Of a stretch of DNA of 64,000 bases, positions 44,448 through 54,470 are shown in pieces. This DNA comes from Lumbricus rubellus. Its lineage: Eukaryota; Annelida; Clitellata; Crassiclitellata; Lumbricidae. Numbering within the stretch: position 1 is the first letter of the stretch; each line of letters starts with the position of its first letter. Under the pieces are notes generated by a model. That model made no database searches, was not told the origin of the DNA, and saw only the letters and a program-made list of their open reading frames with translations. Where the stretch lies: the NCBI GenBank assembly GCA_945859605.1, contig OX243820.1:32994328-33058327 (forward strand). Reading direction: 5' to 3'. The translations under genes were made by a program, and so were the position numbers.

Positions 44448-45450
44448 GTTATCAATTTAACTATTCATCTGCTGATTAATTAATTACCCCGTTAATTAAA
44501 AACAAGAAATTAAGAAATAATTAAGAACTGTTAATTAAGAACAGAAATTCGTTACATAATGCCACTACAAGTTCTTTAAGTTTATGCTACATGCAGTACA
44601 TCATCTCAAGATGATCAAGATTTCAGTAAATATTCTCTTCTTGAGTCCTTTGTGAGAATGCAAACTGTAACACTGATACATAAACAAGTTGTGTTTGTGA
44701 AACTTGTATTCTCTTGTAAACGATTATTGATTAGGAACTGAAATAAGAACTGAACAACAGTTCTAAGTGTATTTTAACATCCTTTTAGTGTTACGAAAGT
44801 TGTTTGTCTTATCTAATCTGGGTACTTGGGACTGCTGGTGTCGAGAGGAACCTTATAAAATCTGTGAACGAGAGGAAGCTGGCATACTATGGATGCATCA
44901 TGAGAAAAGAAGGGAGTAGTTTGAAGGATATAATTCAAGGCACAGGTCGCACAACACCAGGGTCATGTGCACGAGGTGGACCACAATGAATTGGATGGAT
45001 AATATTAGAACATGGACTGCACTCTCAATGTCAAACTGACAAAAAGTCAAGAACAGACAGCAATGGAGAAAAATTGTGCACGACACAGCCAACCCTCATA
45101 TCAAGGATGATTCAGAGCAGAACAACAGAATCTGAGAAATGTTTGAGTTAGAAAAAAGTTTTGTCATGTTTTGAAAGTTGTTCTTTTTTTGTAGCATTAT
45201 GAACAGATATGTCAAACAAGTCATCAAAGAACAATGTGCTAAGTAAGAATTAAAATATTTTGTTCTCTTTTGAATGGCTTACTCTTTGTGGCGCATCCCC
45301 AGGAGTCAGAAGGCCTTGCTGACCTTGAGTTTGTGGCCATGTCACATGGATTGCAATTTTGGAATGTTTTTGCTTAGAAGTCACCATAGTTGCTGTTCTT
45401 GTAATAATGAGACTACAGAGATTATATGCAATTTAATCCATTCATTTCAA

Positions 45451-45454
<4 letters not shown>

Positions 45455-45484
<30 letters not shown>

Positions 45485-45530
45485 CATATAGCACCCCTTC
45501 AAGAAGCTCACTCCCAGTCAACCATGGTGA
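45455..45530 (-). repeat. AT microsatellite with LINE 3'-tail fragment
   Basis: An (AT)n tract at about 45455-45482 is directly followed by ATATAGCACCCCTTCAAGAAG, the LINE 3'-end motif in minus-strand sense. Tail plus microsatellite is a common remnant of 5'-truncated insertions. Confidence 0.6.
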
Positions 45531-46362
45531 TATAAATTAGTGTTGAGGAGTCTCTGGAACACAGTTGAACCATCCACATGCAACACACGCATCTCTAACG
45601 GGAAACAGTTCCGGTAGATGGACCTCACCTGGTCACCTGGTGCCGTCAGCTACTGGAGCTCTGGCGAAAGCCCTGGTGCATCTTCTCCAGTTGATCCTCT
45701 CCCTAGTCGCCTCTCTTAGTTCCTCCAGTCTCATGCCAGACTTTTCCTGTACTTTTGGAAAGATGGACCTACGACTGTGAAAGCACGATGCTAACAGATT
45801 GAGGCTCTATCACTAAGGAGCAAAAGCTCCCCACTAGAGGCAGAGCAAAGTTCTCTGCAGGCTGGCTCAACAGATACTGGACTGTAGCGCTCACATACCG
45901 GTAGGTAGGCTGGAGCATAGCCAATGAGACGAAGCTACACCAACGCAGTAATTCTATGCTCAATGTGCTGGGAGACAGTGTAGGGTGCCATCCATATAAG
46001 TTGAAATAAAGGGAAACTTGGGGATTTTCACAATTTTCTGGACGGCACTATTACTATAAAAAGGAAGATGGACATTGGCACCTGAGACAAAACAATTGAT
46101 TCCGAGTATTTACGCAGTGTCTCTACCATATGCCTGCGCAGAGGCACTCCCATCTATCTGATTAAAGGTCTATGTATCATTTCTGGCCAACTTAGACAAG
46201 CAGATCTTGAGGCAGGCTGTCAGATACACCGCCAGCGTGAGTGACTGCTATTGTTTCGATAAACAGGCTAGCCAAATGTTGAGTAATTTTTATTATTTTT
46301 CGTCAGCGGCCACAAGTTGGTTTGATCCTATTCTATTGCTCTTTGTCATTTCTTCACTGTAG

Positions 46363-46818
46363 GAACAAATCCAAAAGCAACACAAGCCAAAACGACCTTC
46401 ACAGACAGCCAATGTGCCCACCAAAACCGCCGAAGATGCCGCGTATCATGGCCTCATGCACCAATATACAGACGCCAAAGCTGAACACTGTGCATGTCTC
46501 TTTGTCAGACACCAACCAACCTGATCCAAAGAATGCACTGGATCTTGGCCAGGGATTGAAGATGCCGCGTATCATGGCCTCATGCACCGATATACAGACG
46601 CCAAAGCTGAACACTGTGCATGTCTCTTTGTCAGACACCAACCAACCTGATCCAAAGAATGCACTGGATCTTGGCCAGGGATCGAAGATGCCGCGTATCA
46701 TGGCCTCATGCACCGATATACAGACGCCAAAGCTGAACACTGTGCATGTCTCTTTGTCAGACACCAACCAACCTGATCCAAAGAATGCACTGGATCTTGG
46801 CCAGGGAATGCTGGTTAA
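46363..46818 (+). CDS. PARP6/8-like exon a, copy 2, expanded by an in-frame repeat
   Basis: After a TTCACTGTAG acceptor the frame is open through MCPPKPPKMPRIMASCTNIQ and three tandem 126-bp units (46432-46809). The exon may end at the GTTAAGG or a later GTAAC-type donor; the border is approximate. It corresponds to the linker exon at 31473 but is about three times longer because of the repeat. Confidence 0.55.
46432..46809 (+). repeat. In-frame tandem repeat, 3 x 126 bp
   Basis: Units start GAAGATGCCGCGTATCATGG at 46432, 46558 and 46684 and are almost identical. 126 bp is 42 codons, so the frame is preserved. Each unit encodes MPRIMASCT(D/N)IQTPK followed by a SDTNQPDPKNALDLGQG segment. Confidence 0.95.
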
Positions 46819-47177
46819 GGCAAGTACTGTTTTACTTTATATATTGGTATTTAACACCGAAGAGGACAGCTGCAAGCCATTCTTATCCATAGAACCTGCC
46901 AAATCTTGGAAAAAGGATTCTGGGTGGAAGCAAGTAACCTGAATTTTTATGATGGGATGTAGATTTAGAATTTTTGTGTAAGATCACAACCTCAGCATCA
47001 TGCATCGTCTTGACTGAAACACGAACTTCCACAGTGCAGCATAGAGGTTTCTGACAATGCTTGAGAATAGAACAACAGAATTTGATAAATGTTTCAGTTA
47101 GATAATATAAAAGTTGTTTTATGTTTTGAAAGTACTGTTAATTATGGCTACAATACAGAATCTTCTTTACATTTCAG

Positions 47178-47273
47178 ATGTTCATGTATGCGCAACAAAG
47201 ATGAAGGACTTTGAATGCGTACTGCTGCATATTCGACGAACCACATGAATCTACTTCTGCAGCACTACTGAAG
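47178..47273 (+). pseudogene. PARP6/8-like exon b, copy 5 (in-frame TGA)
   Basis: 96 bp with intact TTTCAG acceptor and GTTATA donor, but the ninth codon is TGA. The rest still reads LNAYCCIFDEP...LLK. Confidence 0.75.
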
Positions 47274-48229
47274 GTTATATACTTCCATTGATTCATCGTC
47301 TAACTTTGCTACTAGTTACATTAATTAACGAAGCTGTCTGATCTTTAATCTTTATTACTTATTAATTCATCGAATTAACCCTTCCCATTGAGCATGGTTC
47401 TCCAATCTCCATTCATTGACTGGAGATAACATGTGTAATGATTGCTTACCAGTATTCATTTGTTAACTAATGTAACTGCGGTACAGACTCGGATTCACAA
47501 TGTTAAATTTTTAGAGCCAAATGCATCATTGCCTCTAGACTAATAAGCTCAAACACATAGCTTCTTGGATGTGAAGATTTCCAATTATTTTGATAGGTGA
47601 TACTGATTGCTGTCTGGTTTGTGCCAAAAGGATTTATGTTATGACAATATTTGTTTCTGGCTACATTATTAAAAGCAGTCTTCAGACAGTGTTTCAAAAC
47701 CATGGGGTCTGCTTTAAAGGCACATCTGGATGTGGAGCATGGTCTACTCTTCCCATTGCTCCAATGGTACAGTCAACTACTATGGACTTATCTGCCATAA
47801 CTTCAATGGTGCACAATAGTTTTCAACTAATGGTTCCACAGAACCCTTAGTTAGGTTCCATTGGTGTCAGTCTGAGTTTTGCAGCAGCTCAGTATATTAA
47901 TTGAAAAGATGACACAAATACGAATTAACCGAATACAAAAATTGAGCAAAATTCATCGTAGCTTTCGGTCATTCCATATGTTAAATAACTAACATTATTT
48001 TGCTATCCTAGCATCACAAGTTGCAACTGCATTTATTTCTTGACAAATTTGCCCGGATAAAACATGCCGAGTTCTTCTACCAAATGAGTGCTTTTTTGTG
48101 TAAGGACCTTTCTCTGCAAAAGGTTGAAACTACTGGTCTGATATTAAATCTGCTAAGTGGTCGGTGCTTCAAATCTTCGCCTGGGCAGATACTTTGGTTT
48201 GAGATTTCTGTGTCACCTGGCCAATTCAG

Positions 48230-48325
48230 ATGACCTTGCACAGTTGGGTGAGAAGATCAGTGGACGAGGGAGAGGACTGTCCACCTCCGATATGCGAATT
48301 GCTGAGGCTAAGAAGATGAATACTG
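48230..48325 (+). CDS. Candidate exon between c and e types
   Basis: 96 bp between AATTCAG and a GTAAGC donor, open (DDLAQLGEKISGRGRG, later IAEAKKMNT). Position and length fit the connector between the c and e segments of PARP6/8, but similarity is weak. Confidence 0.4.
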
Positions 48326-49360
48326 GTAAGCTTCACACCCAGCGTTTGCTCTCATGATCATGATGTCCCAGTAGATTGTCCTCTAAATGTATGTTTAATC
48401 GGATCCTCTACAGTTAACTCTTGGCTGCCTGAGGTTGTGTTGCAATAATTGATGAGCTCTGTAGTGCTAAAGCTACATTCACTTTGGTCTCAATTTAGCA
48501 ATGTGCAGTGCATTGATTTCTAAGGTAATTGATACTGATTCTGTTTGTATGCAAGCTCAGCTATCTTTGCAATATTTTCCTTAATTATCTTTAAAGGCTT
48601 ATTTGGTTCATTTTCGTTGCTTTTAAGAGGATCTCATAAATGTTCATTGCACTAAGCTGTGTTTCACTGCTTGTATTCAGTTGCTGTTTGTCTAATTTTA
48701 TTGATTTATTTGTTGCATACTAGTTGCTGAGTAATTTGTGGTGTTTCTGTTTTTTTTTAGGATCCTGTCTTCCAACCATTCGTACATTGTGAGCCTACTG
48801 TCTCAGCAGGTACAAATTTGTCTGAATAATAATAATAAGTTCGGTATCTGTCCAATACGAGAACACCTGCTTTTATTTGACATTATCATGCTAGATTGTC
48901 CATAATAATAATAACAATTATACTTGACAGTAATAATAATAAGTTACAATGATAACAGTAATAGTAACTACCGGGTAATAGTTGGGAAAATAATAATTTA
49001 ATAACCGTAGTGATTATAGAATAACAGTAATAGTATAGCAATAGTAATAAAGAATCTGATTCTCCATATCAAATTCGTTAGTTGACTTCTTTGGCATCCA
49101 GATTATTATTAGTATTACGGTTATTATTATCATTTATGCATGAAAATACACTACTAATGAGGTAAATTCTGTGTAGGAAGTTCTTTTCTGCCTGGTTTTG
49201 ACTGGGTGCCTTTCAGTAATTATCTTGAAGTGGTACAATGTAAATTCTCCGCGTAAAGCATTGGTGAAAAGTTCTTTACACACAGTGACTTGATATTTTA
49301 TCACTAAACAGTACCACTGATTATTGACTTATAGAAATTGGTTGTTTGCAATTTTTAAAG

Positions 49361-49473
49361 CAACTTCCGTGCATGAAAACATCACATCAATTCCTCCTAC
49401 GCAGTTCATCGCCAGCGAAGGAAGAGACCTTCCGAAAAGCCAAAGAGGTCTATGGCTCGGTGTTTGGATTCCA
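49361..49473 (+). CDS. PARP6/8-like exon e, copy 7
   Basis: 113 bp after TTTTTAAAG, open (QLPCMKTSHQFLLRSSSPAK, then YGSVFGF), donor GTTAGT after CA. It is among the copies closest to the vertebrate pattern (HQFLL..SPAKE..FR.AK..YGS). Confidence 0.8.
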
Positions 49474-50115
49474 GTTAGTATAAACTTTGCTATCTCCTAT
49501 AGTTGTAAAAAATGCCATCATGAAGTTGGTTAAAGACTGTGTTGGCAGAACTTTTCGTCTCTTTTCATCTCGCCTTTGAAAGCAAACTAGTGCTTTCTGC
49601 AAGTGGCTGTAATATCAATTGTGACTACCGGTGCTCAATGAACTGATTGATTTATATCCCAGTATTTGTAGCTGCATGGACTTACTAAATGCTGTTAGTC
49701 AATGTATATAAAAACTATGCATTGTGTTGTATCTAATGTCTTACTGGGCATTATACAAAGTGCATATGCTCGTATGTGAGCTTGTATCATTTGCAGTTTG
49801 TGCATTTATTGTATGTATTCCATTCTTTAATGCATGCACTTATGGATGTTTGTATGTATTTTCTGCTAACACTATTGGTTGTAGATTTTGTGTATTTTGC
49901 ATGCATTTATTTAACAGTACAGTGTGTTTGATTGTTGGCTTTTACATATATATTATGTTTTGTCTATGTCTATACCTGTTGGTTTATTGGGTATTTATGT
50001 AGCACATTTTGTAGTAGCTGCTTATGATTTATTGTGATGAATTTGATTTTATATACGCCCTACTTTTCATGAACTTGTAAGTTTCGGTTTGTCTGTTTTG
50101 TCTTCTTTGTGATAG

Positions 50116-50290
50116 CGGCAGCTCGTTTGAAAACTGGCACTCCATCGTCAGAAATGGATTAATCGCAGGATCTGGGACTGAGCTGGAGAGTAATGGAGCC
50201 GTTTACGGCAAAGGCATCTACATCAGCCAAGATGCTGCAATGTCTTTTGCTTTCTCTGCAAGACATTTAAAACCACACACTGTACAACAG
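50116..50290 (+). CDS. PARP6/8-like catalytic exon f, copy 5 (best preserved)
   Basis: 175 bp, acceptor GTGATAG, donor GTGAGG, open. Joined to the CA left by exon e it gives the PARP His-Gly motif, then SSFENWHSIVRNGL, and GAVYGKGIYISQDAAMSFAF with the conserved catalytic-site tyrosine. NWHSI.RNGL and YGKGIY.S are the PARP6/8 signatures. The NAD-binding core therefore looks intact in this copy. Confidence 0.85.
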
Positions 50291-51212
50291 GTGAGGTGTT
50301 CAATGTTCATGTTTGGTTGTCCAGTCAGCATAGTGAATAATCTCTAGTCTTGCAGAAATTTATTGTTTTTCTATTACGTTTGTTGTTACTGTTCTTCAGC
50401 AACCAACTGTTGGATGGTGCTTACTATGCTTGTGTAAATGGTCTTTAAGTTCATTCAGAAACAAAAAGTTAATTGGTAAACAACAGTGTTCAGATCACTG
50501 GATGAGTCACTACTGGTGGCTGGCTACCTGCACACACATTCAGCCCAGCCATCATCCTTAAGCTTCTCATAATTCTAATCCCTAATCGACAAAGACTTTT
50601 GCTGGGTGTCGATTTGCAGTAACCATCTCGGAAGAGTTTCAAGCCTCTGGCTCTACGTTGCGTCGAGTGCTTAACCAATGAACAATTGTGCCATGACTAA
50701 TAAGCTACTGGGTCACATAGCTAAGAAAAGAGATAGAAAGATGCATGAAGAGATGGAGGGAAGGATACAGATACCTCTGAGTAGGTTGTATTGGAGAAGA
50801 GTTCTGTTCTATGACTTGAGAGACAGACAGATATGGAGTGAGGGAGAGGTGCAGCGTGGTCGGAAATTAGGGTTTTTTGACTTCATGGTATGTAGCAATT
50901 GTCTTTAAAATGATAAAGTTGCTTACTCGATACATCTAAGCTGTAAATCCCAGATTGACAAAACCTTTGTCGCTTCTCAAATTAACAATTTAGTGGTATC
51001 ATGTGAACTACTTTGGAATAGGTAGGTCTGTTTGTAGCCAAGGCGAAGTTTTTGTTAATGTGTGAGCTACTTTACATCAGGGATCATGTTTTAGGTCAAT
51101 ACGTTGATGGAGTTAAATTCAGATTGTTGACAGTCAAATAGTTTCTCAGTCCAAGGCTGAATGTACTTATTCACAAATTCATTCTTATTTTGCTTTCTGT
51201 TTTCTATTTGAA

Positions 51213-51296
51213 CGTCGATTGTAAAGAATGAAGAGACAGACAATTCACTTCACAAGATTCCTCCGGACAGCATTACGTGCATGGCGCTTTGCGAAG
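51213..51296 (+). CDS. PARP6/8-like exon g, copy 1
   Basis: Ends CGCTTTGCGAAG with a GTGAGT donor and reads SSIVKNEETDNSLHKIPPDS, then ITCMALCE. In PARP6/8 the ALCEV segment follows the catalytic region. The acceptor is not certain. Joined to the exon at 51790 it completes ALCEV. Confidence 0.65.
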
Positions 51297-51499
51297 GTGA
51301 GTAGTTGTTTGTGCCAACCTGTTTCCATATTTTTGTGTGTGATTTCGATTTTCAAACGTACATGTAGTAGAAAGTGCCGTTTTGTGTTTACACTGTTTTG
51401 GTCTGTGTAGAACTGTTACGTATATGCAATGCACTTTAAACTTCGTAATATTATGTGTCCTTATACATTGTAGTTGAGGAGAGTACTTGTTATTTTGTA

Positions 51500-51585
51500 G
51501 TCGTCGATTGTAAAGAATGAAGAGACGGACAATTCGCTTCACAAGATGCCTCCAGACAGCATCACGGTCATGGCGCTTTGCGAAA
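51500..51585 (+). CDS. PARP6/8-like exon g, copy 2
   Basis: Near-identical duplicate of 51213-51296 with its downstream intron (about 290-bp offset). A TTGTAG acceptor at 51495-51500 precedes it. The last exon base is A instead of G, so joining to the next exon would give isoleucine instead of valine. Confidence 0.65.
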
Positions 51586-51789
51586 GTGAGTAGTTGTTTG
51601 TGCCAACCTGTTTCCATATTTTCGTGTGTGATTTCGATTTTCAAACGTACATGTAGTAGAAAGTGCCGTTTTGTGTTTATACTGTTTTGGTCTGTGTAGA
51701 ACTGTTACGCATATGCAATGCACTTTAAACTTCGTGATATTATGTGTCCTTATACATTATAGTTGAGGAGAGTACTTGTTATTTTGTAG

Positions 51790-51877
51790 TCGTCGACGCC
51801 CTGTGCCTAAGAAAGGAAACCGACACGATCTGGGTGATGCCTGAGGAAGATTTTGTGGTCACGCAATTTCTCGTTGT
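51790..51877 (+). CDS. PARP6/8-like exon h
   Basis: After ATTTTGTAG, open (VDALCLRKETDTIWVMPEED, then VTQFLVV), donor GTATGT. It matches the NIWVCP...RFFFVY region near the PARP6/8 C-terminus. The final C-terminal exon was not found. Confidence 0.7.
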
Positions 51878-51950
51878 GTATGTATTGCTATGGAATTTTT
51901 TGTTTCTGTTTACTAGATGCCAACGTTTCTGGATGTAGCTCAATCAATCA

Positions 51951-51996
51951 GAATTTATATAGCGCCCCTTCAAGGTACCTACTCAGAGGCACTCAG
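51951..51996 (-). repeat. LINE 3'-tail fragment
   Basis: CAATCAATCA followed by GAATTTATATAGCGCCCCTTCAAGG...CTCAGAGGCACT, the LINE 3' end in minus-strand sense with a CAAT-type tail. Confidence 0.7.
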
Positions 51997-52336
51997 TTGT
52001 GAGTACATATTAGATAAAAGATCACAGTTCCTTCTTTAATGTATGCACTCATGTGTGTATTATCTGTCTATAAACACTATTGGTTGTAGATGTTTGTGTA
52101 TTTTGCATCCATTTATTTAACAGTAACAGTGTGTTTAAGTGTTTGTTTTTACATATTGTGCAATGTGCATGCTGTTTTCTCTATGTTTATACTGGTTGGT
52201 TTATGGAGTATTTATGTAGCACATTTTAAAGATGCTGCTTATGATTTATCGTGATGAATTTGATTTTATATATGCCTACTTTTTCATGAACAAGTTTGCA
52301 AGTTTCAGTTTGTCTGTTTTGTCTTCTTTGTGATAG

Positions 52337-52512
52337 TGGCAGCTCATTCGAGAACTGGCACTCCATTATACGTAAAGGTCTGGTCTCAGCATCTGGAACA
52401 GACCTGGAGATCAATGGAGCCATATACGGCAAGGGGGTGTATGTCAGTCCAGATGCCACCACGTCTTTCTCATTCTCTGCACGTCACCTGATATCTCATA
52501 GGGAGCACACAG
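52337..52512 (+). CDS. PARP6/8-like catalytic exon f, copy 6
   Basis: Acceptor TGTGATAG, open (GSSFENWHSIIRKGLVSASG, then YGKGVYVSPDATTSFSF). It and about 300 bp upstream duplicate the 49.8-50.3-kb block. No clear donor follows, and no downstream exon was found, so it may be an orphan copy. Confidence 0.7.
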
Positions 52513-53481
52513 CGAAAAATATTATCCAGTCTTGCAGAAATTTAATGGTTTTTATATTATGTTTGTTGTTACTGTTCTTCAGCAACCAACTGTTGATCTC
52601 CCAGCATGTTTCATGGATTACCTTGCTCTTACTGCTCCTATCCAGCAAGATTTTCTACCCTTCAGGGGTACCCATTGCCTCCATGTGCTACATTTATTAA
52701 TGATCAGTTTCTCCAATTGCATTTGTTGTTTTCAATTGTTTAGTACCTTATGTATGATTATTTGGGAGCAATGAAATAAAAATTAATGATTGTGCTTACT
52801 ATGCTTGTGTAAATGGTCTTTAAATTCATTAAAAAACAAAAGTTATTGGTAAACAACAATGTTGAGCACTGATCTCTTTCAGATCCCTTTCGCCATCTTT
52901 TTAAAATCTGAAAAATCTTACTTATTGGCTGAAGGTACTTGAACATCCTCTGAAAAATCAGAACGGGATCTGTAATGGTTCTCTCACTATAATTATTTTG
53001 GCTAATTATAATTCCAATCAAAATTCGAGTACAACCCGTCCCGCTATAAACAATGTCCAGAGAGCCTACGTACGACGACACTGTAGGATATTAATTACCG
53101 TTATCTATTGTCATTGTCTTGTCCAAACTTGCGATCAACCATTCATATTATCAGTGCTTTCATTATTATTTTGCTAAACCGCATGCTATAAGATTGGCCC
53201 TATTCGAAAAATGAAGTCAAGAAGTGATGACGTCATAAATGTATGAGTTCGTTGAAAACCGATCGGTGAAAACAAATGGCGTCTTAATTACTGCGTTAAC
53301 TCTAAGGTCCAAATTTAAATGTTTACAACTCAGGAAAAGGTAAGATTTTGGATCGCGAACCCTTATGTTTGTTCTCGGGTGCTAAGAAGCATGTTTGCAA
53401 AGTTTGGGAACAATCGGTCGTGTGGATCAGACAATTTGTTACTACAAATATAGTTACATACATACTTTTATTCATTATATG

Positions 53482-53837
53482 TATAGACTAGCTGTTCCCA
53501 GCCACGCTTTGCTGTGGCAGAAAAGACGTCCCCGCCGCTTTCGAAAATTAATTTGCGACTCGCTTATGACGTCACAGTACGCGAGCTCATTGATGTTTCG
53601 TCTGCTGTGTCTGAAATCTGGCAGCCCTGCTGTTTCGTTCAATTTGCAAATGGCGGGCGAACGGATTGCAAAGTTCACTTTTTGTGGAAACGATTGGGTT
53701 TTTTTCGAGGAAAGAAATGTTGTGACCTTGCGGTATCGGAATGGAAGGTTTTGGTAAAATTTCAAAACAATTGGTGCGTCACTTTCGGCGTGATCGTGAC
53801 CGCAGGATCGCAAAGTTTCATTTTTATATATATAGAT
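53482..53837 (+). repeat. Dispersed repeat of unassigned family, copy 1
   Basis: Starts ACTAGCTGTTCCCAGCCACGCTTTGCTGTGGC and ends with a TTTTTATATATATAGAT tail. Closely related to 58819-59384, including GCAAATGGCGGGCGAACGG and GGTGCGTCACTTTC. Target duplication not visible. It may be the 3' part of a retroelement. Confidence 0.8.
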
Positions 53838-54335
53838 GGTGGTGTATTACTGCATTGGTTGGGTATAATCCACACATGTGGTTTATTAGTGCATTGGATG
53901 GTATTATCACATTTTTGGTGTATTACTGCATTGGTTTGGTGTTATCCATGCATGTGGTTTATTAATTGGTGGCGTATTATCACATTTGTGGTGTATACCT
54001 GCATTGGTTGAGTATTATCCACTTTGATAGTGTATTATCACATTGTTGGTGTATTATCACATTTGTCGTGTGACTGCATTGGTTGGGCATTATCCACTTT
54101 GGTGGTGTATTAGAGCATTGTTGGTGTATTATCACATTTGCGGTGTATAACCGCATTGGCTGGGTATTAGCCACGTTGGTGGTGTATTAGTGCACTGGTG
54201 TATTATCACATTTGTGGTGTATAACTGCATTGGGTTGGGGATTATCCACTCTGGCACTGTATTAGAGCATTGGCTGGGTACTATCCACTTTGGCAGTGTA
54301 TTAGTGCACTGGTTGGGCATTATCCATTTGATCCA
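53838..54335. repeat. Minisatellite, irregular 25-60-bp units
   Basis: About 500 bp built from variants of TGGTGTATTA, GTGCATTGGTTGGG and TATCCACTTTGG in shifting order. It starts directly at the tail of the preceding dispersed repeat. Open frames across it follow from the repeat. Confidence 0.85.
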
Positions 54336-54470
54336 CAAAATCAGTTTTTGTCTTGCTCTGGCCCACCAAGATGGGCAGAGGGGCAAATGCCCAGGGTCCT
54401 GGCTATTTCTATGGACATAGGCTGAGAAGTATATATCTATATATACAGTAATTGTAATTGTAATCGAACA

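Larger units (their letters stand above)
28719..52750 (+). other. PARP6/PARP8-like locus with multiply repeated exons
   Basis: About 24 kb in which short exons recur on the + strand. Read together they follow the order of the C-terminal half of vertebrate PARP6/PARP8, which are mono-ADP-ribosyltransferases: a linker exon (a), a LNEYC..CDE exon (b), a VVD-LL-MAR exon (c), a HQFLLL...YGS exon (e), the catalytic HGS..NWHS..GKGIY exon (f), a DELV exon, an ALCE exon (g) and an IWV...FLVVY exon (h). I count five b, four c, seven e, six or seven f and three g copies. Many keep exact length, open frame and splice sites; others have stops or frameshifts. A tandem gene cluster in decay and a set of alternative exons both fit. 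Introns hold LINE tails and duplicated blocks. No complete single gene can be assembled with confidence. Confidence 0.8.

Noticed and set aside
46432..46809. CRISPR-like or satellite array
   Set aside because: Only three directly adjacent 126-bp units with no spacers; it is an in-frame exon repeat.
49724..50002. 92-codon hydrophobic, cysteine-rich open frame
   Set aside because: Composition is that of T/G-rich intron sequence; the same block is duplicated and broken near 52.1 kb.
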